From: Bacillota bacterium
GTDB taxonomy: Bacteria; Bacillota; Clostridia; Tissierellales; Sedimentibacteraceae
Direction of reading: 5' to 3'
Assembly: GCA_023425285.1 (NCBI GenBank)
Contig: JAFACY010000013.1
Span: forward strand, 1-60,506
DNA: 60,506 nt
Below are positions 17,258 through 26,568 of the stretch, piece by piece (position 1 is the first letter of the stretch; each line of letters starts with the position of its first letter). The position numbers and the translations under genes are program-made. The notes beneath the pieces were generated by a model that ran no database searches, had not been told where the DNA came from, and was given only the letters and a program-made list of their open reading frames with translations.

Positions 17258-19477
17258 ATGAAAACAAAAGGTTATTTGAAAATATTTTTAGCTTTGATGA
17301 TATTAATGTTTGCATTTAATTTTAATGCTTTTGCAGATACGGTCGTTATGGTATACGTGGATAACGAAAAAGTTGATTTTGATGTTAATCCCATAATTGA
17401 AGACGGGAGAACTCTGATACCCCTGAGGGGAGTTTTTGAAAAGCTTGGCGCAAATGTTGACTGGAACAAAAATATTTCAGAGGTTGTAATAAAGGATAAA
17501 AGCAGTGAAATACAAATGCTTTTAGGTAAAAACAAGGTTATGGTCAACGGAGAGATACATGACATAGACGTTCCTACAAGAATGATTAATTCAAGAACAT
17601 TTACTCCGCTGAGATTTATAACTGAAAAGTTAGGACATACAATACGATGGGATGACAGTACAAATTCTGTATACATTACAAAAAATAACAATGTGCCTGT
17701 TTCTCAGAACAGAATATTGACTGTCGGTTCAAAAGAAAATTTAATAGCTCTGCTGGAATACAACTCCAAGCTGTACAATTATATATGGAGTGTAGATGAC
17801 AGAGTTGTAACGGATATGGACAACGGTGTTTCAATGGAAAAGAATGAAGCTGAAATGCCTGTAGAATCACCGAATTTTGCAGGGGATAGCTCCGATACCA
17901 ACAATCAGGTTGAAGGTGTTCAGGAGGGAGATATTATAAAAAATGACGGAAAGTACATTTACATAAATACTTTTTCCGGTCTGAAGATAATTGACTCCAA
18001 TCCTGCAAATCCTAAGGTTGTTTCAACATTGGCCATACCTGAAAATACGAGCATAAGCGAAATATTCATAACAGACAAAAAGCTCGTAATCATAGGACAG
18101 AACAACATGTTCCACATTATGAACGATACAGTGAATTCAAAAATGATGATATGGCCTCCGAGACAATATGATGACAGAACTAACGTCTTGATTTACAATG
18201 TTGAAAATATAGAAAAACCAAAATTAGAAAAAGAATACTTGTTTGACGGTAATTATTTGTCGGGAAGAACAATAGGAGATAAGCTGTATCTGGTAAGTAC
18301 AAAGAACATAAACTATTACAATTATGATGTTTACAGCAAAGATGCGGATATACCGGCAGCTTACTATACTGATGTATTGACAAATAAAAAATATGAATTT
18401 TCATATGACGAAATTAAATATTTCCCCAATTACATAGACAGCAGGTATATGTATACGGCGGGAATTGACCTATCAACAGATGAGCAGCCTGATGTGGATG
18501 TATATCTGGGCGGGTCGGACACTATTTATGTTTCAAAGGACAGCATGTATGCGGCGATAGCTGATTATTCATATGATTATGCAGCAAAGCAGACAGAAGC
18601 TTTTGCTCCTGTGTACACATCCGGCACCGTAGTATATAAATTTAAACTTAATGACGGAGATATAGCAGTTGAAGCGCAGGGCAGGGTACCTGGAACTATT
18701 ATCAATCAGTTTTCGATGGATGAGCATGAAGGATATTTCAGGATAGCAACCACCACGGGAGAAATGTGGCAAAATACATCTGAAAACAACGTATATGTAT
18801 TAAATTCACAGATGCAGATTGCGGGCAGACTGGAGGGTCTTGCTAAGGGAGAAAGAATTTACAGCACAAGATTTGCAGGTGACAGAATTTATATGGTAAC
18901 ATTCAGACAGGTGGATCCGCTTTATGTAATTGATGCTTCAAATCCTGTAAAACCGGTTGTTATGGGAGAGCTTAAAATTCCGGGCTACAGCACATATCTG
19001 CACATGGTTGATGAAAATCACATACTTGGCTTTGGATATGATACAACAGAAAATGAATGGGGAGGCACGGTAAACGGCGGCTTGAAGCTTGCTCTGTTTG
19101 ATGTGACAAATCCGGCTCAGCCGAAAGAGACGTATAAGGATATTATCGGAAAATCAGGAACATATTCAGAGGTTCTGAACAACCATAAGGCACTTATGTT
19201 TTCGCTGCAGAAGGGCTTGATGGCATTTCCCGTAAATGTTATGGGGGATAATTATAAAACAGAATTTAACGGTGCGTATATATATAATGTGAAAAATGAC
19301 AGCATGAGCTTCAGTTCTAAAATAAGCCATATGGCTGGTGCAGACTACTCTTATGGAGACGAAGTTAAAAGAATAATTTACATCAATGATTATCTGTATA
19401 CTTTTTCTGACAATGAGATGCATGTTCACAGCATAAAAGATAATAAGAAAATAAGTGAGTTAAGTATTAAACAATGA
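17258..19477 (+). CDS. Secreted protein: copper-amine-oxidase N-terminal domain plus beta-propeller
   Basis: A 739-residue exported protein. The ATG at 17258 follows AAGGAAGGAG and begins a Sec signal ending near AFA. Residues 30-145 form a copper amine oxidase N-terminal domain (PF07833-like; DVNPIIEDGRTLIPLRGVFE and a repeat NSRTFTPLRFITEKLG), a module used by Firmicutes at the cell surface, not an oxidase. The rest is the beta-propeller domain of the PF09826 type, with the hallmark VEGVQEGDIIKNDGKYIY and many regular blade strands. It is probably a wall or extracellular binding protein. Function unknown. Confidence 0.85.
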   Translation: MKTKGYLKIFLALMILMFAFNFNAFADTVVMVYVDNEKVDFDVNPIIEDGRTLIPLRGVFEKLGANVDWNKNISEVVIKDKSSEIQMLLGKNKVMVNGEIHDIDVPTRMINSRTFTPLRFITEKLGHTIRWDDSTNSVYITKNNNVPVSQNRILTVGSKENLIALLEYNSKLYNYIWSVDDRVVTDMDNGVSMEKNEAEMPVESPNFAGDSSDTNNQVEGVQEGDIIKNDGKYIYINTFSGLKIIDSNPANPKVVSTLAIPENTSISEIFITDKKLVIIGQNNMFHIMNDTVNSKMMIWPPRQYDDRTNVLIYNVENIEKPKLEKEYLFDGNYLSGRTIGDKLYLVSTKNINYYNYDVYSKDADIPAAYYTDVLTNKKYEFSYDEIKYFPNYIDSRYMYTAGIDLSTDEQPDVDVYLGGSDTIYVSKDSMYAAIADYSYDYAAKQTEAFAPVYTSGTVVYKFKLNDGDIAVEAQGRVPGTIINQFSMDEHEGYFRIATTTGEMWQNTSENNVYVLNSQMQIAGRLEGLAKGERIYSTRFAGDRIYMVTFRQVDPLYVIDASNPVKPVVMGELKIPGYSTYLHMVDENHILGFGYDTTENEWGGTVNGGLKLALFDVTNPAQPKETYKDIIGKSGTYSEVLNNHKALMFSLQKGLMAFPVNVMGDNYKTEFNGAYIYNVKNDSMSFSSKISHMAGADYSYGDEVKRIIYINDYLYTFSDNEMHVHSIKDNKKISELSIKQ

Positions 19478-19495
19478 TTGCTTACAGTTGTTAAT

Positions 19496-19535
19496 AAAAA
19501 AGCAGATGTGGATATAATTTCCGCATCTGCTTTTT
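19496..19535 (+). terminator. Terminator after the propeller gene
   Basis: Stem AAAAAGCAGATG/CATCTGCTTTTT with inner GGA/TCC pairing, followed by a T-run. Confidence 0.85.
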
Positions 19536-19664
19536 ATTATTGTTCAGGATGAGTTTTTATTGATATATTAATACTTATAATGACATAATTTAATAAACAA
19601 TGACTAAATTATTTATAACATATGTCGAAAACGTAAAAACTTTTAGTAAAATTTAAGAAACATA

Positions 19665-19693
19665 TTGTCAAAGAAAAAACGATATGTTATAAT
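19665..19693 (+). promoter_or_regulatory. Promoter of the FMN-binding lipoprotein gene
   Basis: -35 TTGTCA (19665-19670) and a perfect -10 TATAAT (19688-19693), 17 bases apart. Confidence 0.75.
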
Positions 19694-19737
19694 CAGCCTA
19701 TGTTTCAATACAATATAAACATAATTTGGAGGATATC

Positions 19738-22062
19738 ATGAAAAAAGCATTATCATTAATATTAGTTGTACTAATGGTAACAGCATTATTTGGATGTACG
19801 CAAAAAACAGATACACCGCCTGCAACAAATGTAGTAACGTTGACAGGAACAGGTGAAGGATTTGGCGGAGAGGTAACTGTAACAGTTACAAAAGATGGAG
19901 ACAAAATTACTGAGGTTAAAGCAGTTGGTGACAAAGAGACACCGGGAATCGGAGATAAAGCTATCAATGAGCTTCCTGCAAAAATAGTGGAAGCTAATTC
20001 AGCTGACGTTGATGTTATAGCAGGAGCTACTATTACAAGTAAGGCTATAATATATGCAGTTAAAAATGCATTGGATCCTGCAGCTAACCCATGGCCGATA
20101 CCAAAAGAAGAAACTCCTGTAGTTGAAGCTCCTAAAGGAGAAGCAGGTCCTATAGTAAAAGTAGGTTTGGGACAAAACATATCAATAGCTAAATCAAAGA
20201 GTGCTACAGCAGAAGCAACAGCAGCAGCTCAGGCAGATGTAACAATCGCTGCAGTTGGATTTGATGCTGACGGTAAGGTTGCAAGCATAACAGTTGACGT
20301 TGCTCAGAACAAGGTTGCTTTTGACAAAGACTTAAAGGTAACTACAGACAGAGCAGCAGAGCTTAAGTCTAAAAAAGATTTAGGTCCTGACTATGGCATG
20401 CTTAAAGCATCATCTATCGGTAAAGAATGGTATGAACAAATGGCAGCATTTGAAAACTGGATGATTGGTAAGACAGTTGATGAAATAGCAGCATTAAAGG
20501 TTAAAGAAAGAGACGAATCTCATAAAAACGTACCTGATGTTCCTGAATTGACATCATCAGTAACTATAACAGTTGAAAGCTACATAGCTGCTGTTAAAGA
20601 AGCTTGGGAAAAAGCTGAAGATGCAAAAGGAACAACATCAGTTGGTTTAGGAGTTGAAACTCATATAGGAAGTTCAAAGGATAAAGCAGCTGACGTAAAA
20701 CCAGTGGCTCAGATGGATACTTACATGACTGCAGTTGCAGTAGATGCAGAAGGTAAAGTAGTAAAATCAATAGTTGACGTTGCTCAGGTTAAGGTTAACT
20801 TTGATGAAAACGGAGTTGTTACTTCTGATGTAAATGCTGAACCTAAGACTAAGCAAGAGCTTAAAGAAGAATATGGAATGGTTAAAGCATCATCCATAGG
20901 CAAAGAATGGTTTGAACAAATGGCAGCTTTCGAAGACTGGATGGTTGGTAAGACAGTTGAAGAAATAACCGGATTAAAAGTTAAAGAAAGAGATGCTAAT
21001 CATAAAAATGTACCTGATGTTCCTGAATTAACATCAACAGTTACAATAACTGTAGAAGGATATCAGGCAGTAGTTAAAGAAGCAATGAATAACGCAATAA
21101 AAGCAGGTCCTATAGTAAAAGTAGGTTTAGGACAAAACATATCAATAGCTAAATCAAAAAGCGCTACAGCAGAAGCAACAGCAGCAGCTCAGGCAGATGT
21201 AACAATCGCTGCAGTTGGATTTGATGCTAACGGTAAAGTTGCAAGCATAACAGTTGACGTTGCACAGAACAAGGTTGCTTTTGACAAAGATTTAAAAGTA
21301 ACTACAGACAGAGCAGCAGAGCTTAAATCTAAAAAAGATTTAGGTCCTGACTATGGAATGGTTAAAGCATCATCTATCGGCAAAGAATGGTATGAACAAA
21401 TGGCAGCTTTCGAAAACTGGATGATTGGTAAGACAGTTGACGAAATAGCAGCATTAAAGGTTAAAGAAAGAGACGAATCTCATAAAAACGTACCTGACGT
21501 ACCTGAATTGACATCATCAGTAACTATAACTGTTGAAAGCTATATAGCTGCTGTTAAGGAAGCTTGGGAAAATGCAGAAGATGCTGTAGGAGCTGCAAAG
21601 GTTGGTTTAGGAGTTGAAACTCATATAGGAAGCTCAAAAGATAAAGCGGCTGACGTAAAACCAGTGGCTCAGATGGACACTTACATGACTGCAGTTGCAG
21701 TAGATAAAGACGGTAAGGTAGTTAAATCAATAGTTGACGTAGCTCAGGTTAAGGTTAACTTTGACGAAAACGGAGTTGTTACTTCTGATGTAAAAGCTGA
21801 ACCTCAGACTAAGAAAGAGCTTAAAGAAGGCTATGGAATGGTTAAAGCATCATCTATAGGCAAAGAATGGTTTGAACAGATGTTTGCATTCGAAGACTGG
21901 ATGGTTGGTAAGACAGTTGAAGAAATAACTGGATTAAAAGTTAAAGAAAGAGACGCTAACCACAAGAGTGTACCTGATGTTCCTGAATTAACATCAACAG
22001 TTACAATAACTGTAGAAGGATATCAGGCAGTAGTTAAAGAAGCAATAGCTAACGTAAGATAG
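19738..22062 (+). CDS. FMN-binding lipoprotein with four 160-residue repeats
   Basis: A 774-residue surface lipoprotein starting at ATG 19738 behind GGAGG. The signal ends in TALFGC (Cys20). Residues 35-120 are an FMN_bind domain; the flavin attachment motif reads IAGATITS, so the threonine should carry FMN added by ApbE, encoded next. Residues 136-774 are four repeats of exactly 160 residues, each with VGLG (at 142, 302, 462, 622), a DGKV..SI.VDVAQ.KV.FD strand block, GKEW(Y/F)EQM.AFE.WM.GKTV, and PDVPELTS(S/T)VTI. They run A-B-A-B, and the second pair is a near-copy of the first at DNA level. The repeats lack the GAT motif and bind no obvious cofactor. An electron-transfer or substrate-binding role at the cell surface is likely but inferred. 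Confidence 0.88.
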   Translation: MKKALSLILVVLMVTALFGCTQKTDTPPATNVVTLTGTGEGFGGEVTVTVTKDGDKITEVKAVGDKETPGIGDKAINELPAKIVEANSADVDVIAGATITSKAIIYAVKNALDPAANPWPIPKEETPVVEAPKGEAGPIVKVGLGQNISIAKSKSATAEATAAAQADVTIAAVGFDADGKVASITVDVAQNKVAFDKDLKVTTDRAAELKSKKDLGPDYGMLKASSIGKEWYEQMAAFENWMIGKTVDEIAALKVKERDESHKNVPDVPELTSSVTITVESYIAAVKEAWEKAEDAKGTTSVGLGVETHIGSSKDKAADVKPVAQMDTYMTAVAVDAEGKVVKSIVDVAQVKVNFDENGVVTSDVNAEPKTKQELKEEYGMVKASSIGKEWFEQMAAFEDWMVGKTVEEITGLKVKERDANHKNVPDVPELTSTVTITVEGYQAVVKEAMNNAIKAGPIVKVGLGQNISIAKSKSATAEATAAAQADVTIAAVGFDANGKVASITVDVAQNKVAFDKDLKVTTDRAAELKSKKDLGPDYGMVKASSIGKEWYEQMAAFENWMIGKTVDEIAALKVKERDESHKNVPDVPELTSSVTITVESYIAAVKEAWENAEDAVGAAKVGLGVETHIGSSKDKAADVKPVAQMDTYMTAVAVDKDGKVVKSIVDVAQVKVNFDENGVVTSDVKAEPQTKKELKEGYGMVKASSIGKEWFEQMFAFEDWMVGKTVEEITGLKVKERDANHKSVPDVPELTSTVTITVEGYQAVVKEAIANVR
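20143..22062 (+). repeat. 960-bp tandem duplication within the lipoprotein gene
   Basis: Bases 20143-21102 and 21103-22062 are in exact 960-base register and nearly identical, including many synonymous positions. Each 960-base unit is itself two diverged 480-base units. The order is old A/B divergence followed by a recent AB duplication, with no length change. Confidence 0.92.
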
Positions 22063-22076
22063 TTAAATAATAAAAA

Positions 22077-22110
22077 TTACTCCCTCATTTAATGGGGGAG
22101 TTGATTTTTT
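22077..22110 (+). terminator. Terminator after the FMN lipoprotein gene
   Basis: Stem ACTCCCTCATT/AATGGGGGAGT followed by a T-rich stretch. It separates the abundant lipoprotein transcript from apbE. Confidence 0.75.
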
Positions 22111-22160
22111 TATATTGATATAATTAAGCTTTTTAGTTATAATATTTTAGGGTGATAAAT

Positions 22161-23267
22161 ATGAAAAAGATAATTCCTTTATTATTAACAGGAATTTTAA
22201 TTTTTGCTTTTTTAGCAGGATGTGAAAAACAAGAACCAAAACCAAGTGTAGAATCAGAGTATGAAAAATACAGTTATTCTTTTTTAAATGCTTTTGATAC
22301 GTTAACTCAAATTGTCGGCTATACAAAGTCGGAAGAAGAGTTCAACAACTATGCAAAGAAAATAGAAAGCAGATTTTACGAGCTTCATAAGCTATATGAT
22401 AAGTACAATGATTATGAAGGCATCAATAACATCAAGACTATAAATGACAATGCAGGTGTTAAACCGGTTGAGGTTGATGATGAAATAATTGATCTGATAT
22501 TATTTTCCAAAAAGATGTATGAGGAAGTAAGTCATAAGACTGATATTGCAATGGGTTCTGTTCTTAAAATCTGGCATAATTACAGAGAAGAAGGTCTGGA
22601 AAATCCCGCAAATGCCAAAATACCTCCTATGGAGGATTTAATAAAGGCAAGTGAGCACATGGATTTAGACAATGTAATTGTTGATATTGAAAATCGTACT
22701 GTTTATTTGAATGATCCTCTGATGAGTCTTGACGTAGGATCTGTTGCAAAGGGATATGCCACAGAAATTGCAATTGATGAAGCTGTCAAGGATGGATTCA
22801 CATCAGGTATAATCAGTGCGGGAGGTAATGTCAGAACCTTCGGCAAGCCCATGGATGGTATCAGAGAAAGATGGGGTGTCGGTATTCAGGATCCGGATAA
22901 GTTCAGGTTTTCGGAGAATAATCTTTTAGATACCATTTTTATAAACGATGCGTCCGTAGTGGCAAGCGGTGACTATGAAAGATTTTATATGGTTGGTGAC
23001 AAGGTATTGCACCATTTAATTGACCCTGATACATTAATGCCCGGAGATTACTTCAGAGCTGTCACGGTAGTTACAGAAGATTCGGGAGAAGCAGACTTTT
23101 TATCTACAACAGTGTTTTTAATGCCGTATGATGAAGGAAGAAAATTAGTGGAGTCCATGGACGGCGTTGAAGCTTTGTGGGTTTTGAAGGATGGAACCAT
23201 AGAAGCAACTGATGGTATGAAAAAAATAATGAAAAGCCAGGGAGCAACAGGAGCAACTCCTCAATGA
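22161..23267 (+). CDS. apbE: FAD:protein FMN transferase ApbE (lipoprotein)
   Basis: A 368-residue enzyme that moves FMN from FAD onto a Ser/Thr of FMN_bind proteins, using Mg2+. The signal ends in AFLAGC, so it works outside the membrane. ApbE signatures are DVGSVAKGYATE, SAGGNVRTFGKP and the FAD-binding HHLIDPDT. ATG 22161 follows AGGGTG. Obvious clients in this window are the repeat lipoprotein just upstream and the fumarate-reductase-like lipoprotein at 4379-6313. It overlaps the next gene by 4 bases (ATGA). Confidence 0.93.
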   Translation: MKKIIPLLLTGILIFAFLAGCEKQEPKPSVESEYEKYSYSFLNAFDTLTQIVGYTKSEEEFNNYAKKIESRFYELHKLYDKYNDYEGINNIKTINDNAGVKPVEVDDEIIDLILFSKKMYEEVSHKTDIAMGSVLKIWHNYREEGLENPANAKIPPMEDLIKASEHMDLDNVIVDIENRTVYLNDPLMSLDVGSVAKGYATEIAIDEAVKDGFTSGIISAGGNVRTFGKPMDGIRERWGVGIQDPDKFRFSENNLLDTIFINDASVVASGDYERFYMVGDKVLHHLIDPDTLMPGDYFRAVTVVTEDSGEADFLSTTVFLMPYDEGRKLVESMDGVEALWVLKDGTIEATDGMKKIMKSQGATGATPQ

Positions 23268-23494
23268 AAATTAACGAATTTAATTACATGACTTTTAAAT
23301 CGGTTTCCTATGCAATGAAGGTGGAGGCTGCTTTAAAAAAACATGATTTCAACTACAAAATAATTCCGGTGCCGAGAAGCATAAGCTCAAGCTGTGGATT
23401 GTGCATCAGATTTTATAAAGAGGATATGGAAAAATTAATTAACATCATAAACAGTGATAATCTTCAATACGAAAATATATACACCGATTGTTGA
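23264..23494 (+). CDS. DUF3343 small protein
   Basis: A 76-residue protein of the DUF3343 family, recognised by the layout TFKSVSYAMKVEAALKKH...IIPVPRSISSSCGLCIRF. The SSSCGLC motif holds two conserved-looking cysteines. Members have been discussed as possible sulfur or selenium carriers, but none is proven here. It starts in the ATGA overlap with apbE, so the two are translationally coupled. Its role next to ApbE is unknown. Confidence 0.8.
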   Translation: MKINEFNYMTFKSVSYAMKVEAALKKHDFNYKIIPVPRSISSSCGLCIRFYKEDMEKLINIINSDNLQYENIYTDC

Positions 23495-24232
23495 TTACAT
23501 TGCAAATGACAGATAGCAGCCACAAATAAAGCCTATTAAAATAAAGACAGCGTTGCTTTTCCCTCTGTGCAATAAATTTGCTTCCGGGATAAGCTCGTTT
23601 GATGTAACGTAGAGCATGCTGCTTGCTGCGGCAGAAAGACAGAAGCCTATGAAGTATTTAGAGATATTTCCAAGGAGTGCTCCGAATACTGCTCCGAAAG
23701 CAGTAGGTATACCTGTCAGCAATGTTATAAGCAATACAGAAAGCGGAGATACACCGGCCATAATTAAGGGAATACCCACGCTCATACCTTCGGGAATATC
23801 ATGAGCAGCGATGAGTATTCCTATTTTTATGCCTAAATTTTCTGAATATACGGCACTTGAACCCACAGCAATGCCCTCGGGAAAATTGTGAAGACTCATG
23901 CTTATTATTATGATCACGCTCATTTTTATATAGTTTAATTTTTTACCCTTGTATTTATTAAATTTATTTGCAGGGATTAATTTTTCGGCAAAGATTACAA
24001 TGAATAACCCGAATACAAGACCGAGCGTCACTATGAAAAAGCCTCCGATTTCATATGCCTGGGGCATTAAATCAAAAGATATGACAGACAGCATTATGCC
24101 TGCCGCAAGCATGAGCATGGAAGCTGTGGTTCTGTCATTGGGCTTCGGAATAATAACAGATAACAGTCCTCCTATAATTGTTCCTGTACTCCCGACAACG
24201 AGCCCGATTATAAAATAATATAGTATATCCAT
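23495..24232 (-). CDS. ZIP family metal transporter
   Basis: A 245-residue membrane protein with about eight TM segments that would import a divalent metal such as zinc, iron or manganese. The two metal-binding helices show HNFPEGIAVG and HDIPEGMSVG, the canonical ZIP signatures. ATG 24232 is chosen because GGAGG stands 5 bases before it. Its stop abuts the stop of the convergent DUF3343 gene directly, with no terminator in between. A structured leader with inverted repeats lies upstream. Confidence 0.92.
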   Translation of the reverse strand: MDILYYFIIGLVVGSTGTIIGGLLSVIIPKPNDRTTASMLMLAAGIMLSVISFDLMPQAYEIGGFFIVTLGLVFGLFIVIFAEKLIPANKFNKYKGKKLNYIKMSVIIIISMSLHNFPEGIAVGSSAVYSENLGIKIGILIAAHDIPEGMSVGIPLIMAGVSPLSVLLITLLTGIPTAFGAVFGALLGNISKYFIGFCLSAAASSMLYVTSNELIPEANLLHRGKSNAVFILIGFICGCYLSFAM

Positions 24233-24242
24233 ATATCCTCCT

Positions 24243-24317
24243 AACAATAGCACAACGATGGCTGAACGATAGGGGAACAATTGTTATTGTGCTTTGGGCA
24301 CAACCTATAGTTCTCCC
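24243..24317 (-). promoter_or_regulatory. Structured leader or operator cluster before the ZIP gene
   Basis: Contains a perfect palindrome AACAATTGTT (24276-24285), a hairpin TTGTGC/GCACAA (24287-24303), flanking arms GGGGAAC (24272-24278) and GTTCTCCC (24310-24317), and a further copy of the motif as AACAATAGCACAA (24243-24255). It matches no known riboswitch or Fur/Zur box that I can name. Metal-dependent control is plausible. Confidence 0.4.
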
Positions 24318-24455
24318 ATTGTTAATATATATGTACACATAAACCTTTTAAGTAACAAAATTTAGTAATTAAATATTAAGAAGTAAAATCTTGTTTATGG
24401 GGATAATGTAGTATATAATATCAATGGATACAATAGGAGAACAGTAGGTGAACGA

Positions 24456-25568
24456 TTGGTGGACAATAGAATAACAATTGTAAGTGAAATGATTGATACA
24501 AAAATTGTTAAGGTGGATCCTGACAATATTGATTATAATATAATACAAGAAGCGGCTGAAATTATAAACAGGGGCGGAGTTGTCGTTTTTCCTACGGAAA
24601 CAGTCTACGGTATAGGAGCAGATGCATTAAATGACGAAGCTGTAGACAAAATATTCAAGGCAAAGGGAAGACCTCAGGACAACCCATTAATTGTACATAT
24701 AGCTGATTACAGCGAATTATACAATTTAGCTTCGGATATTCCGGAAAATGTAAGGATACTGGCTGATGAATTCTGGCCCGGTCCTCTGACTATGATATTA
24801 AATAAAAGAGATGTTTTATCGGATAAAATAACCGCAGGGCTCAGAACAGCAGCAATTCGCTTTCCCGTAAATAAAATTGCACTGGCTCTTATAAGGGAGA
24901 GCGGGAAGCCTATAGCGGCACCCAGCGCAAATACATCGGGAAAACCAAGCCCCACGGAGGCAGGACACGTAATAGAGGATCTCATGGGCAAGGTTGACAT
25001 GATAATCGACGGAGGGAGCACAGATATCGGACTTGAGTCAACCGTTGTTGATATGACAGGCGATGTGCCTATGATTTTAAGACCCGGGAATGTTACACAG
25101 GAGGATATTGCAGGTGTGCTTGGAAAATGCGATTATGATCCGTCAATAATAAAAAGTGACGAAAAAATAATTCCTAAATCTCCCGGTCAAAAATACAGGC
25201 ATTATTCACCTAAGGCAAGAGTGATTTTATATAAGGGATCAATTGAGAATATCGTTGAAAAAATAAATTATGATTATGATAAATTCAGCTCCGAAGGCTA
25301 TAAAGTAGGTATAATGTCAACCGTCCAGACAGAGAAATATTACACGGAAAAAATAAAAATAACGGTTGGAGACAGAACAAAACTCCTTACAATTTCGTCT
25401 AATTTATTTAAGGTGTTAAGAGAGTTTGATCACATGGATATTGATTTGATACTTGCCGAGCAGGTGGATGAAAAGGGCTTGGGAAAAGCCATAATGAATC
25501 GATTAGGCAAGGCATCCAGTCAAACCATAATTTTAAGGAAGGGCGACACACCTCTCAAACAGGGTTAG
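24456..25568 (+). CDS. L-threonylcarbamoyladenylate synthase (TsaC/Sua5)
   Basis: A 370-residue enzyme that makes threonylcarbamoyl-AMP from threonine, bicarbonate and ATP for the t6A tRNA modification. The YrdC domain (about 20-210) shows GGVVVFPTETVYGIGADA, KGRPQDNPLIVHI and AAPSANTSGKPSPT. A C-terminal Sua5 domain follows (PKSPGQKYRHYSPKA), so it is the long Sua5 type. It starts at GTG 24456 behind AGGTGA; an ATG at 24489 is the alternative. The last eight residues are encoded by a mobile-looking hairpin element (25541-25610). ywlE and rpiB follow. Confidence 0.93.
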   Translation: MVDNRITIVSEMIDTKIVKVDPDNIDYNIIQEAAEIINRGGVVVFPTETVYGIGADALNDEAVDKIFKAKGRPQDNPLIVHIADYSELYNLASDIPENVRILADEFWPGPLTMILNKRDVLSDKITAGLRTAAIRFPVNKIALALIRESGKPIAAPSANTSGKPSPTEAGHVIEDLMGKVDMIIDGGSTDIGLESTVVDMTGDVPMILRPGNVTQEDIAGVLGKCDYDPSIIKSDEKIIPKSPGQKYRHYSPKARVILYKGSIENIVEKINYDYDKFSSEGYKVGIMSTVQTEKYYTEKIKITVGDRTKLLTISSNLFKVLREFDHMDIDLILAEQVDEKGLGKAIMNRLGKASSQTIILRKGDTPLKQG

Positions 25569-25610
25569 TCTCTGTGAGATAGGAGGAATGTCGCCGTCAG
25601 AAGGTGAGAC
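25541..25610 (+). repeat. Hairpin repeat element, copy 1
   Basis: Arms GGCGACA (25542-25548) and TGTCGCC (25589-25595), with inner CCTC/GAGG pairing. It shares GACACACCTCT, AGTCT, GGAGGAATGTC and CCGT with copy 2 at 31182-31253. The element runs from the last codons of the Sua5 gene to the start of ywlE. The arms differ between copies by compensating changes. Confidence 0.75.
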
Positions 25611-26099
25611 ATGAATATTTTATTTGTTTGTACAGGCAATACCTGCCGCAGCAGCATGGCAGAGGGTATATTGAAATTTCTTTTAAAAGAAAATAATATC
25701 GAAAATATAAATGTTTCCTCGGCAGGTCTTAGTGCTTTTGAGGGACAACGGGCAAATGAAAAAGCAATTGATGTTTTAATAAACAAAGGTATAGATATAA
25801 AAACCCATAGGTCAAGACAGTTGACTGAAGAAATCATTAAGACTTCTGATTTAATATTAACTATGACTGACAGTCACAAAAAGCTTATAACAAACACATT
25901 ACCCGAATATTCACATAAAATATATACTCTGAGGGAGTACGCTCTTAAGGTAAATAGCGAAAGTACGGAGAATACAAATATAGATATAGATGATCCATAC
26001 GGCATGGACATGAAAACATACGAAGAAACATCAAATGAAATAACAGAACAATTAGTTAAAATAATTAAGACTATAGATAAGCAATCGTCAATCTATTGA
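25611..26099 (+). CDS. ywlE: Low-molecular-weight phosphatase, YwlE-like (protein arginine/tyrosine phosphatase)
   Basis: A 162-residue phosphatase. The P-loop is CTGNTCRSS (CX5R) at the N-terminus, and the general acid is in DIDDPYGMD. The threonine in CTGNTCR is the residue that in YwlE directs activity to phospho-arginine rather than phospho-tyrosine, so an arginine phosphatase is favoured. The gene sits between sua5 and rpiB, as ywlE does in Bacillus. Its ribosome binding site (AGAAGGTGAG) lies in the end of the hairpin element. Confidence 0.88.
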   Translation: MNILFVCTGNTCRSSMAEGILKFLLKENNIENINVSSAGLSAFEGQRANEKAIDVLINKGIDIKTHRSRQLTEEIIKTSDLILTMTDSHKKLITNTLPEYSHKIYTLREYALKVNSESTENTNIDIDDPYGMDMKTYEETSNEITEQLVKIIKTIDKQSSIY

Positions 26100-26114
26100 C
26101 ATAGGGAGGATTAA

Positions 26115-26567
26115 ATGAAAATAGTACTTGGCTGTGACCATGGAGGATTTGAATTAAAGGAAGAAATAAAAAAGCATTTGTTAAGCTGTGGCTATGATAT
26201 CGAGGATATAGGAGCCCATAATACGGATTCGGTTGACTATCCCGATTTTGGCAGACAAGCGGCACAGATGGTAGCAGGTAACGAAGCTGACAGAGGAATT
26301 ATAATTTGCGGCACAGGTATAGGAATATCCATGGCTGCAAACAAGGTAAAGGGAATAAGATGTGCTCTTTGCACCGACGGATACATGGCAAAAATGGCAA
26401 GACTGCACAATGATTCCAACATGCTTGCACTGGGAGCAAGAGTTTTAGGCAAGGGATTAGCACTTGATATAGTTGATGTATGGCTTTCAACCGGATTTGA
26501 AGGCGGACGACACGGAATAAGAGTAAATAAAATAATGGATATCGAAAAACTTAGAATAGAGGAATAG
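26115..26567 (+). CDS. rpiB: Ribose-5-phosphate isomerase B
   Basis: A 150-residue RpiB/LacAB-type isomerase that interconverts ribose-5-phosphate and ribulose-5-phosphate. Signatures are GCDHGGFELKEEI at the N-terminus, the active-site cysteine loop in ALCTDGYMAKMAR and ICGTGIGISMAANK. AGGGAGG precedes the ATG. It lies 15 bases after ywlE and 1 base before the next gene, so it is inside the operon. Confidence 0.96.
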   Translation: MKIVLGCDHGGFELKEEIKKHLLSCGYDIEDIGAHNTDSVDYPDFGRQAAQMVAGNEADRGIIICGTGIGISMAANKVKGIRCALCTDGYMAKMARLHNDSNMLALGARVLGKGLALDIVDVWLSTGFEGGRHGIRVNKIMDIEKLRIEE

Positions 26568-26568
26568 T

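Noticed and set aside
20143..22062. The 960-bp repeat as a mobile element or CRISPR-like array
   Set aside because: It is a continuous coding repeat in frame with the lipoprotein, with no spacers or transposase.
25588..25614. An eight-codon leader frame whose TGA overlaps the ywlE ATG
   Set aside because: Its SD is also only 1 base from the ATG, and the counterpart in copy 2 is not a closed frame; probably chance.
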